Assembly (NCBI RefSeq): GCF_004102025.1
Contig: NZ_CP025228.1
Coordinates: 992,001 to 1,056,000 of the forward strand
Direction: 5' to 3'
Source of the DNA: Actinomyces qiguomingii
GTDB lineage: Bacteria; Actinomycetota; Actinomycetes; Actinomycetales; Actinomycetaceae
Length of the DNA: 64,000 nt
Part shown: in pieces, positions 27,068 through 36,656 of the stretch
Numbering within the stretch: position 1 is the stretch's first letter
How the letters are laid out: each line of letters begins with the position of its first letter
The notes under the pieces: model-generated
Database searches by the model: none
What the model was told of the DNA's origin: nothing
Seen by the model: only the letters and a program-made list of their open reading frames with translations
Made by a program: the position numbers and the translations under genes

Positions 27068-28093
27068 ATGAGTCCTGGTCGCTCTATTGACCGGGTCACC
27101 ATCAAGGATGTGGCCCGGGAGGCCGGTGTGTCCGTCACCACGGTTTCCCATGCCCTGAACAATCCGGAGGGTTCGCGCGTATCGGAGGAGACCCGGGCGC
27201 ATGTCCGAACCGTCGCGACGGCCCTCGGCTACCGCGCAAACCCCTCCGCCCGGGCACTGCGCACTCGCCGCACCGACACCATCGCCCTGGTTGGTAGAGA
27301 TCTGGCCACCACCGAGCACCTGGGACGCATGGTGCGCGGCGCCCAGGAAGCAGTTCGCTCACGCGGCGGCCTGCTCATCGTGGCCGACACCTCCGACGAC
27401 GAAGAGGGAGTAATCAGCACACTAATCGACCACCAGGTCGACGGCGTCATTCTGGGTGCCCTCTACCACCAGGAGCTCACCGTGCCGACGGCGTTGGCGA
27501 GTCTGCCCACGGTTGTGGTCAATGCCTACACCCACGATGCGCGTTACTCCTGGGTGGTTCCCGACGAGTTCATGGGTGGGCGTGCGGGTGCCGAGGTGCT
27601 GCTTGCCTGCGGTCATCGGCGTGTTGCGATGATAAACAATCATGACGACATTCCCGCCGCCCATCGGCGGGAAGAGGGGTTCGTTGCCCGCTGTCGGGAC
27701 AGCGGCCTGGAGCCGTTGGTCCTCGCCTGCCCGCCGACCGGTCGTGCCGCCCACGACGCGGCTGCACGGCTGCTTGACGCCCAACCTGCCGAGCGTCCCA
27801 CTGGAGTGTTCTGCTTCTCCGACACCATGGGTATGGGCGTGTACGCTGCCGCCGCCGAACTGGGACTGCGCATTCCTCAGGACCTGTCAGTGGTCGGATT
27901 CGACGACATGGTGCTGATCAACGAGTCCCTCTCACCACCGCTGACCTCGATCGCCCTGCCGCATGCGGAGATGGCCGCCTGGGCAGTGGAGCGGCTCTAC
28001 GAGTTGTTGGACGCGCCGACTACGCCGGCTCAGAACCTGCGAATTGTGGGACGGGTGGTGGAACGGGAGTCGGTTGCTCGGCAGGGCGGCTGA
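27068..28093 (+). CDS. LacI-family transcriptional regulator
   Basis: A 341-residue LacI repressor. The N-terminal HTH is VTIKDVAREAGVSVTTVSHALNN (~10-32). The hinge ANPSARALRTRRTDTIALV leads to a periplasmic-binding-like effector domain ending LRIVGRVVERESV. It likely controls the fructan/ABC operon upstream, perhaps through CCAAATCGTTTGG at 21521. ATG 27068 has AGAGGGG 7 nt upstream. Effector unknown, probably fructose or a phosphorylated derivative. Confidence 0.92.
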   Translation: MSPGRSIDRVTIKDVAREAGVSVTTVSHALNNPEGSRVSEETRAHVRTVATALGYRANPSARALRTRRTDTIALVGRDLATTEHLGRMVRGAQEAVRSRGGLLIVADTSDDEEGVISTLIDHQVDGVILGALYHQELTVPTALASLPTVVVNAYTHDARYSWVVPDEFMGGRAGAEVLLACGHRRVAMINNHDDIPAAHRREEGFVARCRDSGLEPLVLACPPTGRAAHDAAARLLDAQPAERPTGVFCFSDTMGMGVYAAAAELGLRIPQDLSVVGFDDMVLINESLSPPLTSIALPHAEMAAWAVERLYELLDAPTTPAQNLRIVGRVVERESVARQGG

Positions 28094-28173
28094 CAGCCAA
28101 AACCGGGACATGTGCTGCCCGTGGCCTATCCGCTTTCATTGCGCCGATACCGCCCTAGTCGACTGTGCATGGT

Positions 28174-29526
28174 TCAAGACACGGTGACATTGGGCTTGGT
28201 GGTGCCCACGACCTGCGCCACCAGACGGCCCTGGGCCAGCACACCCTCGATCAGGTCGCCCTTCTTCAACTGCTGAGCGGAGGTGACGACCTCACCGGAG
28301 GGGGTTCGCATAATCGCATAGCCCCGATCGAGCACTCCCTGGGGGGACAGGGCCCGTAGGCGGGCGTGGTCGGCGCGCAACTCGGCATCGGCCAGCGAAA
28401 GGGTCGTGGACAGGGCCCGGCGCATGCGCTCACGGGACTGGTCGAGTTCGATGACGCGGTCCCTCACGATCAGTGTCGGGTCGGCCATCACCGGGCGGGC
28501 CAGCACCTGATCCAGCCCCCGCTGCTCGGCGTCCAGGCGGGACCTCAGCACGGTGCGTATGCGTTCGCGGGCCTGGTCTAGGCCCATGGTCTCCTCCGCC
28601 AGATCCGGCACAATGCGGCGGGCCGCGTCCGTAGGTGTGGAGGCCCGGTAGTCGGCCACCAGGTCCAGCAACGGACAGTCGGTCTCATGCCCGATCGCGG
28701 ATACGATCGGGGTGCGTGCGGCAGCGGCGACGCGCACCAGGCCCTCGTCGGAGAAGGGCAGGAGGTCCTCTACGGCACCGCCTCCGCGCGCCACGACAAT
28801 GACGTCGACATTAGGGTCGGCGTCGAGCTCCCGGATGGCGGCGGTGACCTCCCGCACCGCCTGCGCTCCCTGGACGGCGACTTCGCGGATCTCGAAGGGC
28901 AACGCCGCCCAGCGCAGGCGGGCGTTGACGACGACGTCGTCTTTCGCCTTGGCATTGCGACCGCACACCAGCCCCACCTTGCGGGGGAGGAATGGCAGCG
29001 GACGCTTGCGGTCGGCGTCGAACAGGCCCTCGGAGGCCAGGACGCGCCGCAACTGTTCGATTCGGGCCAGCAAGTCCCCGATGCCTACCGGGCGGATGTC
29101 GTCGGCGCGCAGTTCCAGGCTGCCGCGCTTGGTCCAGAAGCGCGGCCGGGCATGGACCACGACGCGGGCGCCCTCGGCCACCTGCGTGCCGGTGGCCTGT
29201 TCAATGGCGGCGAGCTCGCGGGTGAACACCGAGACCGACATGGACATGTCTGCCTCCGTGTCCCGCAGTGTCAAGTACTGCATGCCCGAGCCGGGGCGGC
29301 GATTGAACTGGACGATCTGCCCCTCGACCCACACGAAGGTCATCTTGTTGATGTACTCGTCGATCTTGGTGGACAGTAGGCGCAGCGGCCAGGGGTTGTC
29401 CGCAGTGGTCTCCCGGGCCAGGCGTGCCAACGGCCGGTTCGTCTGCGGCTGTACGGGTACGGCGGCTGGGTTCTCAGTGCCCGCTGTGGGCGGGCGGTGG
29501 GGCGATGGCTCGGTCACGCCCTCCAC
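28174..29526 (-). CDS. xseA: Exodeoxyribonuclease VII large subunit
   Basis: A 450-residue XseA. An N-terminal OB fold (TFVWVEGQIVQFNRRPGSGMQYLTLRD) is followed by the catalytic region with FRDVDVIVVARGGG-like DVIVVARGGGAVEDLLPFSDE and SAIGHETDCPL. It degrades single-stranded DNA from both ends together with XseB. Start is GTG 29526; a GTG at 29517 is possible but too near GGAGG. It is convergent with the LacI gene and divergent from ispH. Confidence 0.95.
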   Translation of the reverse strand: MEGVTEPSPHRPPTAGTENPAAVPVQPQTNRPLARLARETTADNPWPLRLLSTKIDEYINKMTFVWVEGQIVQFNRRPGSGMQYLTLRDTEADMSMSVSVFTRELAAIEQATGTQVAEGARVVVHARPRFWTKRGSLELRADDIRPVGIGDLLARIEQLRRVLASEGLFDADRKRPLPFLPRKVGLVCGRNAKAKDDVVVNARLRWAALPFEIREVAVQGAQAVREVTAAIRELDADPNVDVIVVARGGGAVEDLLPFSDEGLVRVAAAARTPIVSAIGHETDCPLLDLVADYRASTPTDAARRIVPDLAEETMGLDQARERIRTVLRSRLDAEQRGLDQVLARPVMADPTLIVRDRVIELDQSRERMRRALSTTLSLADAELRADHARLRALSPQGVLDRGYAIMRTPSGEVVTSAQQLKKGDLIEGVLAQGRLVAQVVGTTKPNVTVS

Positions 29527-29584
29527 TGTGCCACGTTAAACGCCCGTCGGCCGTGTTCGCCGGACGCACTACTGTGGCACAGTT

Positions 29585-30643
29585 GTGGGCGTGACCGCGA
29601 GCGAAACAACAAACGTCAGTTCCGGGCAGCCGGCTCCTGGTGCGGGCAAGCGCATTCTGCTGGCCGCGCCACGCGGCTACTGCGCCGGGGTGGACCGCGC
29701 CGTCGACGCCGTGGAGCAGGCCCTGGCCCACTACGGGGCGCCGATTTACGTGCGCAAGGAGATCGTCCACAACAAGTACGTGGTGGAGGCGCTCTCTAAG
29801 CGGGGGGCGGTATTCGTGTCGGAGACCGACCAGGTGCCGCAGGGGGCGCGCGTGGTCTTCTCCGCCCACGGGGTGTCCCCGGCCGTTCACGCTCAGGCGG
29901 CCGCCCGGCACTTGCAGACCATTGATGCGACCTGCCCGCTGGTGACCAAGGTGCACAAGCAGGCGATCCGTTTCGCCAAGGAAGACTACGACATCATCCT
30001 GGTCGGTCACACCGGCCACGAGGAGGTCGAGGGCACCCAAGGGGAGGCTCCCGACCACATCCAGGTGGTCAACGGTCCTAAGGAGGTTGACTCCGTGCAG
30101 GTGCGTGACCCCAACAAGGTGGTGTGGATCAGCCAGACCACGCTGTCTGTAGACGAGACCATGGAGACGGTGCGGCGCTTGCGCAAGCGCTTCCCGCACC
30201 TGAGTGATCCTCCCGGTGACGACATCTGCTACGCCACCCAGAATCGGCAGGGCGCCGTCAAGGCCATCGCGCCGCAGGTGGAGGTGATGATCGTGGTCGG
30301 TTCCGGCAACTCCTCCAACTCCGTGCGGCTCAAGGAGGTCGCCCTGGAGGCCGGCGCGCCCGCCGCCTACCGGGTGGACTACGCCAGCGAACTGGAAGCC
30401 TCTTGGTTCGACGGCGTGAACACCGTGGGCTTGACCTCCGGGGCCTCGGTGCCGGAGATCCTGGTGCGCGAGGTCATTGAGAGGCTGGGGGAGATGGGCT
30501 TCACCGACGTCGAGCAGGTGCGTACCGCCACGGAGAAGATTGCCTTCTCCCTGCCCAAGAACCTGCGGGCCGACCTGAAAGCCGCCGCCGGTGGATGCGC
30601 CCCGGAACGAAGCCGCCGCCCGGCCCAGAATCACACCTGCTGA
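29585..30643 (+). CDS. ispH: 4-hydroxy-3-methylbut-2-enyl diphosphate reductase
   Basis: A 352-residue IspH, the last MEP-pathway enzyme giving IPP and DMAPP. The three Fe-S cysteines are in [22 protein letters not shown] and [11 protein letters not shown] Thr/Gly-rich [13 protein letters not shown] follows. Start GTG 29585 or GTG 29591; the short N-terminal tail is not conserved. It feeds the isoprenoid supply used by the cis-prenyltransferase in this window. Confidence 0.96.
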   Translation: MGVTASETTNVSSGQPAPGAGKRILLAAPRGYCAGVDRAVDAVEQALAHYGAPIYVRKEIVHNKYVVEALSKRGAVFVSETDQVPQGARVVFSAHGVSPAVHAQAAARHLQTIDATCPLVTKVHKQAIRFAKEDYDIILVGHTGHEEVEGTQGEAPDHIQVVNGPKEVDSVQVRDPNKVVWISQTTLSVDETMETVRRLRKRFPHLSDPPGDDICYATQNRQGAVKAIAPQVEVMIVVGSGNSSNSVRLKEVALEAGAPAAYRVDYASELEASWFDGVNTVGLTSGASVPEILVREVIERLGEMGFTDVEQVRTATEKIAFSLPKNLRADLKAAAGGCAPERSRRPAQNHTC

Positions 30644-30692
30644 GCTCGATGCGGCGGGCGGCCGCTGTTCCGGCCGCGGCGAGGACGGCGAA

Positions 30693-31370
30693 TCAGCCAA
30701 TAATGTCGGCCAGGATCTCTGCGTCGGCCACCACCCGGTCGAAGGGAACCACCCACACTGGGCCGTTGGTGCCGGTGACCTGCACGACCAGTTGCTCAGC
30801 CTGCAGGCACTCCAGGCGCGAGGCGGTGTCATCACCCTGCGTCTGCCATGAGGGCTCCTCGGAGGGGATGATGTAACCACCCAGTGCCGGGTTGGCCCAG
30901 CGCAGAAGGAGAACGCGGGCGCCGGCGCGTGCCGGCACCTCCGGGTTGGTGGCCAGCGAGGAGGCAACCCCCTTCGCCGAGCCGATCCCGACGGCCTCAG
31001 CGAGGGCGCCATAGGTGGTGCAGATCGCGGGTTTGTAATCGATCAGCTTGGTCATCGCCTGTGAGACGCGCTCACGGGCCGAGGAGTCTGCCGCGGCGTC
31101 GGCGATGGCGCGTACGCGCGCACCGGTCAGGTGGGCCTTCTCCGCCAGTTCGGCTGAGCTCAAGCCACTGGCCAGTCCGCGCAGGATGAGGTCGTCGCGC
31201 TGGTAGCGCAAGGTGTTGAGCTGGTCCTGCAGTTGTTGCTGCCTGGAGGCCAGCGCGTTCAGATGGCTGAGTACGTCGACGGGATCATCCGTGCCGGACC
31301 GCGGGGGTGCACCCGGGCCGTGGACGGCGTCGGCGTGGGACGAGGGGCTGCTGGTGGTTGCGGCTGCCAT
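30693..31370 (-). CDS. Hypothetical protein with HTH and alkyltransferase-like winged helix
   Basis: A 225-residue protein I cannot name. Residues ~35-95 form a helical region with an HTH-like LASGLSSAELAEKAHLTGARVRAIADAAADSS. Residues ~105-165 (ICTTYGALAEAVGIGSAKGVASSLATNPEVPARAGARVLL) resemble the DNA-binding winged helix of MGMT/Ada-like proteins. The catalytic PCHR cysteine motif is absent. A DNA-binding role is likely. ATG 31370 follows GGAGG at 11 nt; GTG 31388 lies on that site. Confidence 0.6.
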   Translation of the reverse strand: MAAATTSSPSSHADAVHGPGAPPRSGTDDPVDVLSHLNALASRQQQLQDQLNTLRYQRDDLILRGLASGLSSAELAEKAHLTGARVRAIADAAADSSARERVSQAMTKLIDYKPAICTTYGALAEAVGIGSAKGVASSLATNPEVPARAGARVLLLRWANPALGGYIIPSEEPSWQTQGDDTASRLECLQAEQLVVQVTGTNGPVWVVPFDRVVADAEILADIIG

Positions 31371-31564
31371 AGGACGGTGGACCTCCACATATTGCGGTCA
31401 GAAGGTGCCAGGTACGCTACGGGGCGCACCTGGGAGGTTGCTGCGAAATTTCGCACGCGACCAGTTTATGTGGAAGATAGCGCGTACGTAACCTGGCCGT
31501 TGTGATTCGCGGGATGTTGCGCTTGTCCAGCCGGGTGCCGCATGCGGGGCCGCAGGTGCGGCAC

Positions 31565-32800
31565 CTACTCGGGTGCGGGCGTCAGCTCAGCGCTGGTGAA
31601 CTGCCTGATTTGGGCGTCATCCGGGGCGAGAGGCGCCGGAGTGTCCAGGTCATTGCCGAGCGTCTCGAAGGATCGGGCAGTGACCAGCAGCCGCGACTCC
31701 AGTGACCCGACGGCCTTGTTGTACGCGGTTACCGAACGCGCCAGGGCGGTCCCCAGAGCGTCCAGGTGCTTGGCGACCATGCCCAGACGCTCGTAGAGCG
31801 TGCGTCCTAGGGCGACCAGCTCGCGGGCGTCGTCGTTGACGGCGGTGCGGGCCCATGCGGATGCGCAGGTCCGCAGGAGTGCCAGGAGTGACGCGGGAGT
31901 GGTCAGCGCCACTCCGCGGTCGAGCGCATGCTCCATCAGCGTGGGATCAGCCTCCAGTGCTGCTGCCAGGATGGGCTCGGCCGGGACGAATAGCACCACC
32001 AGTTCTGGGGAGTCCTGGAGCGTGCGCGCGTAGTGACGATCGGCCAGTGCGTCGACGTGACCGCGCAGCGCCTTGGCGTGCGCGCCCAGCAGCTTGGCAC
32101 GAAGCTGCTGTGGCTCCAGTTCTGCCGCCCCGGCGGCCTCGCGGTCCGAGCCGACGGCGCAGGCCTTCAGATAGGAGTCCAATGGGACCTTGGCATCCAG
32201 CGCCAGGTACCCTTGCCCCGGCAGCTTCACGACGACGTCGGGCCGCGACTTGGCGCCGACGCCCGCGCCTTCGACTCCGGATCGGCGACCGAGCACCGAG
32301 GCCACAGAACGCTGCTCGGTGAAGTCTATGTGCTGCATCATCCCGGATGCCTCGAGGATACGGGCGAGCTCGACCTCTCCCCACACGCCACGGGAGGTGC
32401 GTGAGCGCAGGGCGCCCTCCAACGCCGTCGTGGTGCGGCGAAGTTCCCGATCGGACTCGGCCCCCGCGCGCAATTGCTCGGTCAACGTGGCGTGCTCGGC
32501 GGCGCGTTGTTTCTCCATCTGCTCCACGCGGGCGCCCACCTGCTCCAGCTGGGCGCGGACCGGGGCGAGGGCGCGCAGTACGGAGCCGTCGCGTTCGGCA
32601 CGCTCCTCGGCCACTGTGGTGCGTGCCGAGAGCTCTTCGGCGCGGGCGCGCCACTGGGCCGCCTCGGTGCGCAGGGCGGCGACCTCGTCGCGACCGCCGG
32701 CCCTGGCGGTAGCCGCGCGGGCCACGGCCAGGGCATAGCCGGCGACGGTGCCGACGAGCAGGCCGATAAACAGGAGCAGGATGGGTAGTGCGGTAGCCAT
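31565..32800 (-). CDS. rmuC: DNA recombination protein RmuC
   Basis: A 411-residue RmuC. One N-terminal membrane helix (LPILLLFIGLLVGTVAGYALAV) precedes a long coiled coil (~40-140) and the RmuC domain with GVWGEVELARILEASGM and RPDVVVKLPGQGYLALDAKVPLDSYLKA, the nuclease-like core. Family members limit inversions at short repeats. A repeat-rich neighbourhood makes this notable, but the link is only speculative. Confidence 0.92.
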   Translation of the reverse strand: MATALPILLLFIGLLVGTVAGYALAVARAATARAGGRDEVAALRTEAAQWRARAEELSARTTVAEERAERDGSVLRALAPVRAQLEQVGARVEQMEKQRAAEHATLTEQLRAGAESDRELRRTTTALEGALRSRTSRGVWGEVELARILEASGMMQHIDFTEQRSVASVLGRRSGVEGAGVGAKSRPDVVVKLPGQGYLALDAKVPLDSYLKACAVGSDREAAGAAELEPQQLRAKLLGAHAKALRGHVDALADRHYARTLQDSPELVVLFVPAEPILAAALEADPTLMEHALDRGVALTTPASLLALLRTCASAWARTAVNDDARELVALGRTLYERLGMVAKHLDALGTALARSVTAYNKAVGSLESRLLVTARSFETLGNDLDTPAPLAPDDAQIRQFTSAELTPAPE

Positions 32801-32912
32801 GGAACCACCATGGCACGGGCCACCGACACGAATTCCACACGCTTAGTCGGCGGGCGAGGCACCAGGGCCCGGTGACGCCGTCGTGCCGGGAGGACTCATC
32901 TACACTCGCCCC

Positions 32913-34016
32913 GTGGCACTCACTATCGGAATCGTTGGACTGCCCAACGTCGGCAAGTCGACCCTGTTCAACGCCCTGACCCGGGCGACCGTCCTCGCGG
33001 CGAACTACCCCTTCGCCACGATCGAGCCGAACGTCGGCGTCGTCCCCCTGCCGGATCCGCGGCTGGACGCGTTGGCGCAGATGTTCAACTCCCAGAAGAT
33101 CGTGCCCGCCACCGTCTCCTTCGTGGACATCGCCGGGATCGTGCGCGGCGCCAGCGAGGGGGAGGGGCTGGGCAACCAGTTCCTCGCCAACATCCGTGAG
33201 GCCGACGCCATCTGCATCGTTACCCGCGCCTTCGACGACCCCGACGTGGTCCACGTAGCCGGGAAGGTGGACCCCGCCTCGGATATCGAGACCATCACCA
33301 CCGAGCTGATCCTGGCCGACATGCAGACCCTGGAGAAGACGGTCCCGCGCCTGGAGAAGGAGGTGCGGGGCAAGAAGACCGACGCCGCCGTGCTGGAGAC
33401 CGCGCAGGCTGCGCTGAAGGTGCTGGAAGCGGGTGAGCTGCTCTCGGCCGCCGCGGCGGGCAAGGCGCTGGACGCCGAGATCCTGCGCGAGTTCCAGCTC
33501 ATGACCACCAAGCCCTTCATCTACGTGTTCAACCTGGACGACGCCGGCATGCACGACGCCTCCCGCCAGCAGGAGCTGGGTGCGCTGGTGGCGCCCGCGG
33601 AGGCGGTGTTCCTGGACGCCCAGTTCGAGGCGGAGCTGGTGGAGCTGGAGCCCGAAGAGGCCGCTGAGATGCTGCGTGAGAACGGTCAGGAGGAGTCCGG
33701 TCTGGACAAGCTGGCGCGGGTGGGTTTCGACACGCTCGGTCTGCAGACCTTCCTGACGGCGGGGGAGAAGGAGTCGCGCGCCTGGACGATCCACAAGGGC
33801 TGGACCGCGCCGCAGGCGGCGGGCGTGATCCACACCGACTTCGAGAAGGGCTTCATCAAGGCGGAGATCGTCTCCTACGACGACCTCATGGAGTACGGCT
33901 CCCTGGCCGAGGTCCGTGCCCACGGGCGGGTCCGCATGGAGGGCAAGGACTACGTCATGGCCGACGGCGACGTGGTCGAGTTCCGCACGGGACTTACGTC
34001 TGGGAGTAAGAAGTGA
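32913..34016 (+). CDS. ychF: Redox/ribosome-associated GTPase YchF (OLA1), C-terminus altered
   Basis: A 367-residue Obg-family ATPase/GTPase. It has G1 [10 protein letters not shown]2/G3 context [23 protein letters not shown]4-like FNLDD (for NKxD) and a C-terminal TGS domain. The start is GTG 32913. YchF normally ends VVEFRFNV; here the end reads [14 protein letters not shown] and the stop overlaps the next gene's GTG (GTGA). The native tail VEFRFNV plus stop is found at 36593-36616, so foreign DNA was inserted within the last codons. The protein is probably still functional. Confidence 0.95.
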   Translation: MALTIGIVGLPNVGKSTLFNALTRATVLAANYPFATIEPNVGVVPLPDPRLDALAQMFNSQKIVPATVSFVDIAGIVRGASEGEGLGNQFLANIREADAICIVTRAFDDPDVVHVAGKVDPASDIETITTELILADMQTLEKTVPRLEKEVRGKKTDAAVLETAQAALKVLEAGELLSAAAAGKALDAEILREFQLMTTKPFIYVFNLDDAGMHDASRQQELGALVAPAEAVFLDAQFEAELVELEPEEAAEMLRENGQEESGLDKLARVGFDTLGLQTFLTAGEKESRAWTIHKGWTAPQAAGVIHTDFEKGFIKAEIVSYDDLMEYGSLAEVRAHGRVRMEGKDYVMADGDVVEFRTGLTSGSKK

Positions 34017-36118
34017 GCGAGCAGGCCGCAGTGACAGTCCCCAGCGACGACGAAGCGCCGGACGGCAAGGTCGTCGACTATATCTCCGGCATCCAGGTGC
34101 CTGCCAAGCCTGAAGAGCTGCTCGCGGTCCAGCCGTTCGCCCGCCAACTCGTCGAGGACTACGGCTACCCCAAGGTGCACATCCGCACAAGGCCCCAGTG
34201 GCACGTGAAGGCGCGCCCGTCGGACCGGGCGAAGACTTATCCGGTCGACATCGCCGTCTTTAGCGGCGACCAGCATCGCGACGAAGACTTGTTCCTCGTG
34301 GTCGAGTGCAAGAAGCCGGACCGCCGCGATGGCCGGGACCAGTTGGAGGACTACCTCCGCCTCTCCCGCGCTTACCTCGGCGTCTGGACCAATGGGGACG
34401 AGCGCCTCTTCCTACGAAAGCGTGAGGCCAACGGTAAGGTCACCTTCGACGAGATCCCTAACATCCCGCGCTACGGGCAGCGCGTCGAGGACATCGGCCT
34501 GTTCAAGCGCGAGGATCTACGACCGACCCATAACCTCAAGGCCGTCTTCCGCTCGATCCGTAACTACCTGGCGGCGAACGCCGTCGGCATGACGCGCGAC
34601 GAGCCCCTAGCTCAGCAGATCATGAACCTCATCTTCTGCAAGATCTACGACGAGCGATTCACGCGACGCGACGCTGTCGTCACCTTCCGGGCGGGCGTGG
34701 ACGAACCCGTTGCCGACGTGGCGGCGCGCGTGAAGGAGTCCTTCGCTCACGTGGTCAAGCAGTACAGCGATGTCTTCGACGACACGGACAAGATCGAACT
34801 CGACGACCGCTCCATCGCCTACGTTGTAGGCGAGCTCCAGCAGTACTGCCTGATCGAGTGCGAACGCGACGTCGTCGGCGATGCCTTCGAGACGTTCATC
34901 GGACCCTCCCTCAAGGGCGGCCAGGGGCAGTTCTTCACGCCGCGCAATGTCACGCACCTGGTGCGGGCACTTGTGCGCCCGAAGATCCAGGACATGGTGC
35001 TCGACCCAGCCTGCGGCTCGGGCGGCTTCCTCGTCGAGGCCCTGCGTGGCCTGTGGGACCTCGTCGATGACCGTGCCGACGAGCTGCAGTGGCCTGACAG
35101 CGAGCGCGAGAGCGAGAAGCAGAAGGTCGCAATCCGCCAGCTGCGGGGGATCGACAAGGATGAGTTCCTCAGCAAGGTGGCCAAGGCCTACATGGCGCTA
35201 CTCGGTGATGGTCGCGGTGGGATCTTCTGTGAGAACTCGCTGGTGCCGATGAGGGACTGGGGGCTCAAGGCTCGCCAGGAAGTCTCCGTCGGCGAGTTCG
35301 ACGTCATCATGACTAACCCGCCGTTCGGTCAGAAACTCAAGGTTACCGAACGCACGACCCTGGCCCAGTACGACCTCGGCTCCAAGTGGCGCAAGGCCAA
35401 GGGTGGTGTCGGCTACGAGAAGACGGATAAAGTCGCGGACTCGCAGACCCCGCAGATCCTCTTCATTGAGCGCTGTCTCGACCTGCTCAAGGATGGCGGC
35501 CGCATGGGCATCGTCCTGCCGGAGTCGATGCTGTGCAATCCGTCTCACCGCTACATCATGCAGTACGTACTGAGCCGGGCGACGATCCACGCGGTCATTT
35601 CCGTGCACGAGAACCTCTTCCAGCCGTACACCCACGCCAAGACCGCCGTCGTGCTCTTGGAGAAGGGTGCTGAGCCAGCTGGCGAGTCGCACGACGTGTT
35701 CATGGCCGTCGCCCGCTGGTGCGGGCACGATTCACGAGGCCACTCAATCCCGTTCGACGACCTGCCCAAGATCGTCGAACGCTGGGAGAAGTATGCGGAC
35801 GGTGAGGCGCTGGACTTCGACCACCTCGGCTTCGTCGTTGACTCCGCGCAGATCACGGACATGATCTACCTCCCCAAGTACTACAACCCCGAGGTCCGCG
35901 AGTCGGTTGAGCGCCTATCGAAGACCCATGACCTCGTGCGCCTGGGTGATCTGGTCACCCAAGGCGTGCTGTCAGTCTCGACCGGCGACGAGGTGGGCAA
36001 GCTGGCCTACGGCACGGGCTCGATCCCGTTCATCCGCACCAGCGACATTGCAAACTGGCAAATCAAGGGCGACCCCAAGCACGGCCTCAGAAGCTCTATA
36101 CGAGTCGCTGGCGGATAA
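34013..36118 (+). CDS. Type I/IIG-like fused nuclease-N6 DNA methyltransferase, frameshifted
   Basis: A 701-codon frame starting with a GTG that overlaps the ychF stop. Residues ~20-140 resemble the HsdR N-terminal nuclease domain, with Asp79 (PVDIAVF) and VVECKKP (Glu98, Lys100) as a D...ExK site. A helical region precedes the N6-adenine methylase: motif I DPACGSGGF (331-339) and motif IV NPPFGQ (435-440). From about 640 a specificity-type region begins (LVRLGDLVTQGVLSVSTGDEV) but the frame breaks at ~36092 and stops after RSSIRVAGG. The remainder continues in another frame. A missing CG in a Ser-Glu codon pair would explain the shift. Confidence 0.85.
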   Translation: MSEQAAVTVPSDDEAPDGKVVDYISGIQVPAKPEELLAVQPFARQLVEDYGYPKVHIRTRPQWHVKARPSDRAKTYPVDIAVFSGDQHRDEDLFLVVECKKPDRRDGRDQLEDYLRLSRAYLGVWTNGDERLFLRKREANGKVTFDEIPNIPRYGQRVEDIGLFKREDLRPTHNLKAVFRSIRNYLAANAVGMTRDEPLAQQIMNLIFCKIYDERFTRRDAVVTFRAGVDEPVADVAARVKESFAHVVKQYSDVFDDTDKIELDDRSIAYVVGELQQYCLIECERDVVGDAFETFIGPSLKGGQGQFFTPRNVTHLVRALVRPKIQDMVLDPACGSGGFLVEALRGLWDLVDDRADELQWPDSERESEKQKVAIRQLRGIDKDEFLSKVAKAYMALLGDGRGGIFCENSLVPMRDWGLKARQEVSVGEFDVIMTNPPFGQKLKVTERTTLAQYDLGSKWRKAKGGVGYEKTDKVADSQTPQILFIERCLDLLKDGGRMGIVLPESMLCNPSHRYIMQYVLSRATIHAVISVHENLFQPYTHAKTAVVLLEKGAEPAGESHDVFMAVARWCGHDSRGHSIPFDDLPKIVERWEKYADGEALDFDHLGFVVDSAQITDMIYLPKYYNPEVRESVERLSKTHDLVRLGDLVTQGVLSVSTGDEVGKLAYGTGSIPFIRTSDIANWQIKGDPKHGLRSSIRVAGG

Positions 36119-36569
36119 GCAAAATGTCGCCCCTGGCGACATCCTCATGGTCCGGGACGGCACCTACCTCGTCGGCACCTGTGCCATCGTGACTGACCTG
36201 GACTGGAAGATCGTCTACCAGAGCCACATCCTCAAGTTCAAGGTCCTCGACGAGAGCAGGATGGACCCCCATATGCTGCTCGCTCTGCTGTCGTCACCTG
36301 TGGTCAAGTCTCAGATCTTCGCCAAGCGCTTCACGCAGGACATCATCGACACCCTGGGTAGTCGCTGGGCTGAGCTGGTCCTGCCGGTGCCTAAGGACTC
36401 CAAGCGGTGCAAGGAGATCACCGACTCAGTGAAGAAGGCGATCCTGTTGCGGCGCGAGGCCTCCGAGCTTTCGTGGCAGGCCGTCCAGAAGGTCGCGCCG
36501 AAGGTGGAAGGGGACCTCGAGCTGCTCGGCGACGAGGCGGGGTACGGCTTCGGTATCCTGAACCAGTAG
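36096..36569 (+). pseudogene. C-terminal specificity part of the frameshifted R-M gene
   Basis: In the next frame, EALYESLADKQNVAPGDILMVRDGTYLVG continues the target-recognition domain of the preceding gene, through to GYGFGILNQ. There is no start codon or ribosome site of its own at the junction. The whole reading frame 34013-36569 is best seen as one gene of about 850 codons broken by a small deletion, unless the site is phase-variable. Confidence 0.82.
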
Positions 36570-36592
36570 TTCAGATATCGCCTGAACTCGGG

Positions 36593-36616
36593 GTCGAGTT
36601 CAGGTTCAACGTGTGA
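36593..36616 (+). pseudogene. Displaced 3' end of ychF
   Basis: GTC GAG TTC AGG TTC AAC GTG TGA encodes VEFRFNV and a stop, the standard YchF C-terminus. It lacks any upstream coding context here. It marks the right edge of the insertion in ychF. Confidence 0.8.
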
Positions 36617-36621
36617 CGTTA

Positions 36622-36650
36622 TTGATGCGCCACGTCATGTGTGTTACTCT
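36622..36650 (+). promoter_or_regulatory. Promoter of the truncated toxin/acetyltransferase unit
   Basis: TTGATG (36622-36627), a 17-nt spacer and TACTCT (36645-36650). The GTG of the toxin remnant begins 6 nt after the -10 box, consistent with a leaderless mRNA. Confidence 0.55.
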
Positions 36651-36656
36651 AGGCGA

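Larger units (their letters stand above)
33974..36601 (+). mobile_element. Restriction-modification insertion in the 3' end of ychF
   Basis: Identical GGTCGAGTTC sequences lie at 33974-33983 (inside ychF) and 36592-36601 (followed by the displaced ychF tail). The 2.6 kb between them holds only the nuclease-methylase gene. The right junction is palindromic: CCTGAACTCG-GGGT-CGAGTTCAGG (36581-36604). No integrase or transposase is present, so the mobilising enzyme is unknown. The insertion supplies a new in-frame end for ychF. Confidence 0.75.
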
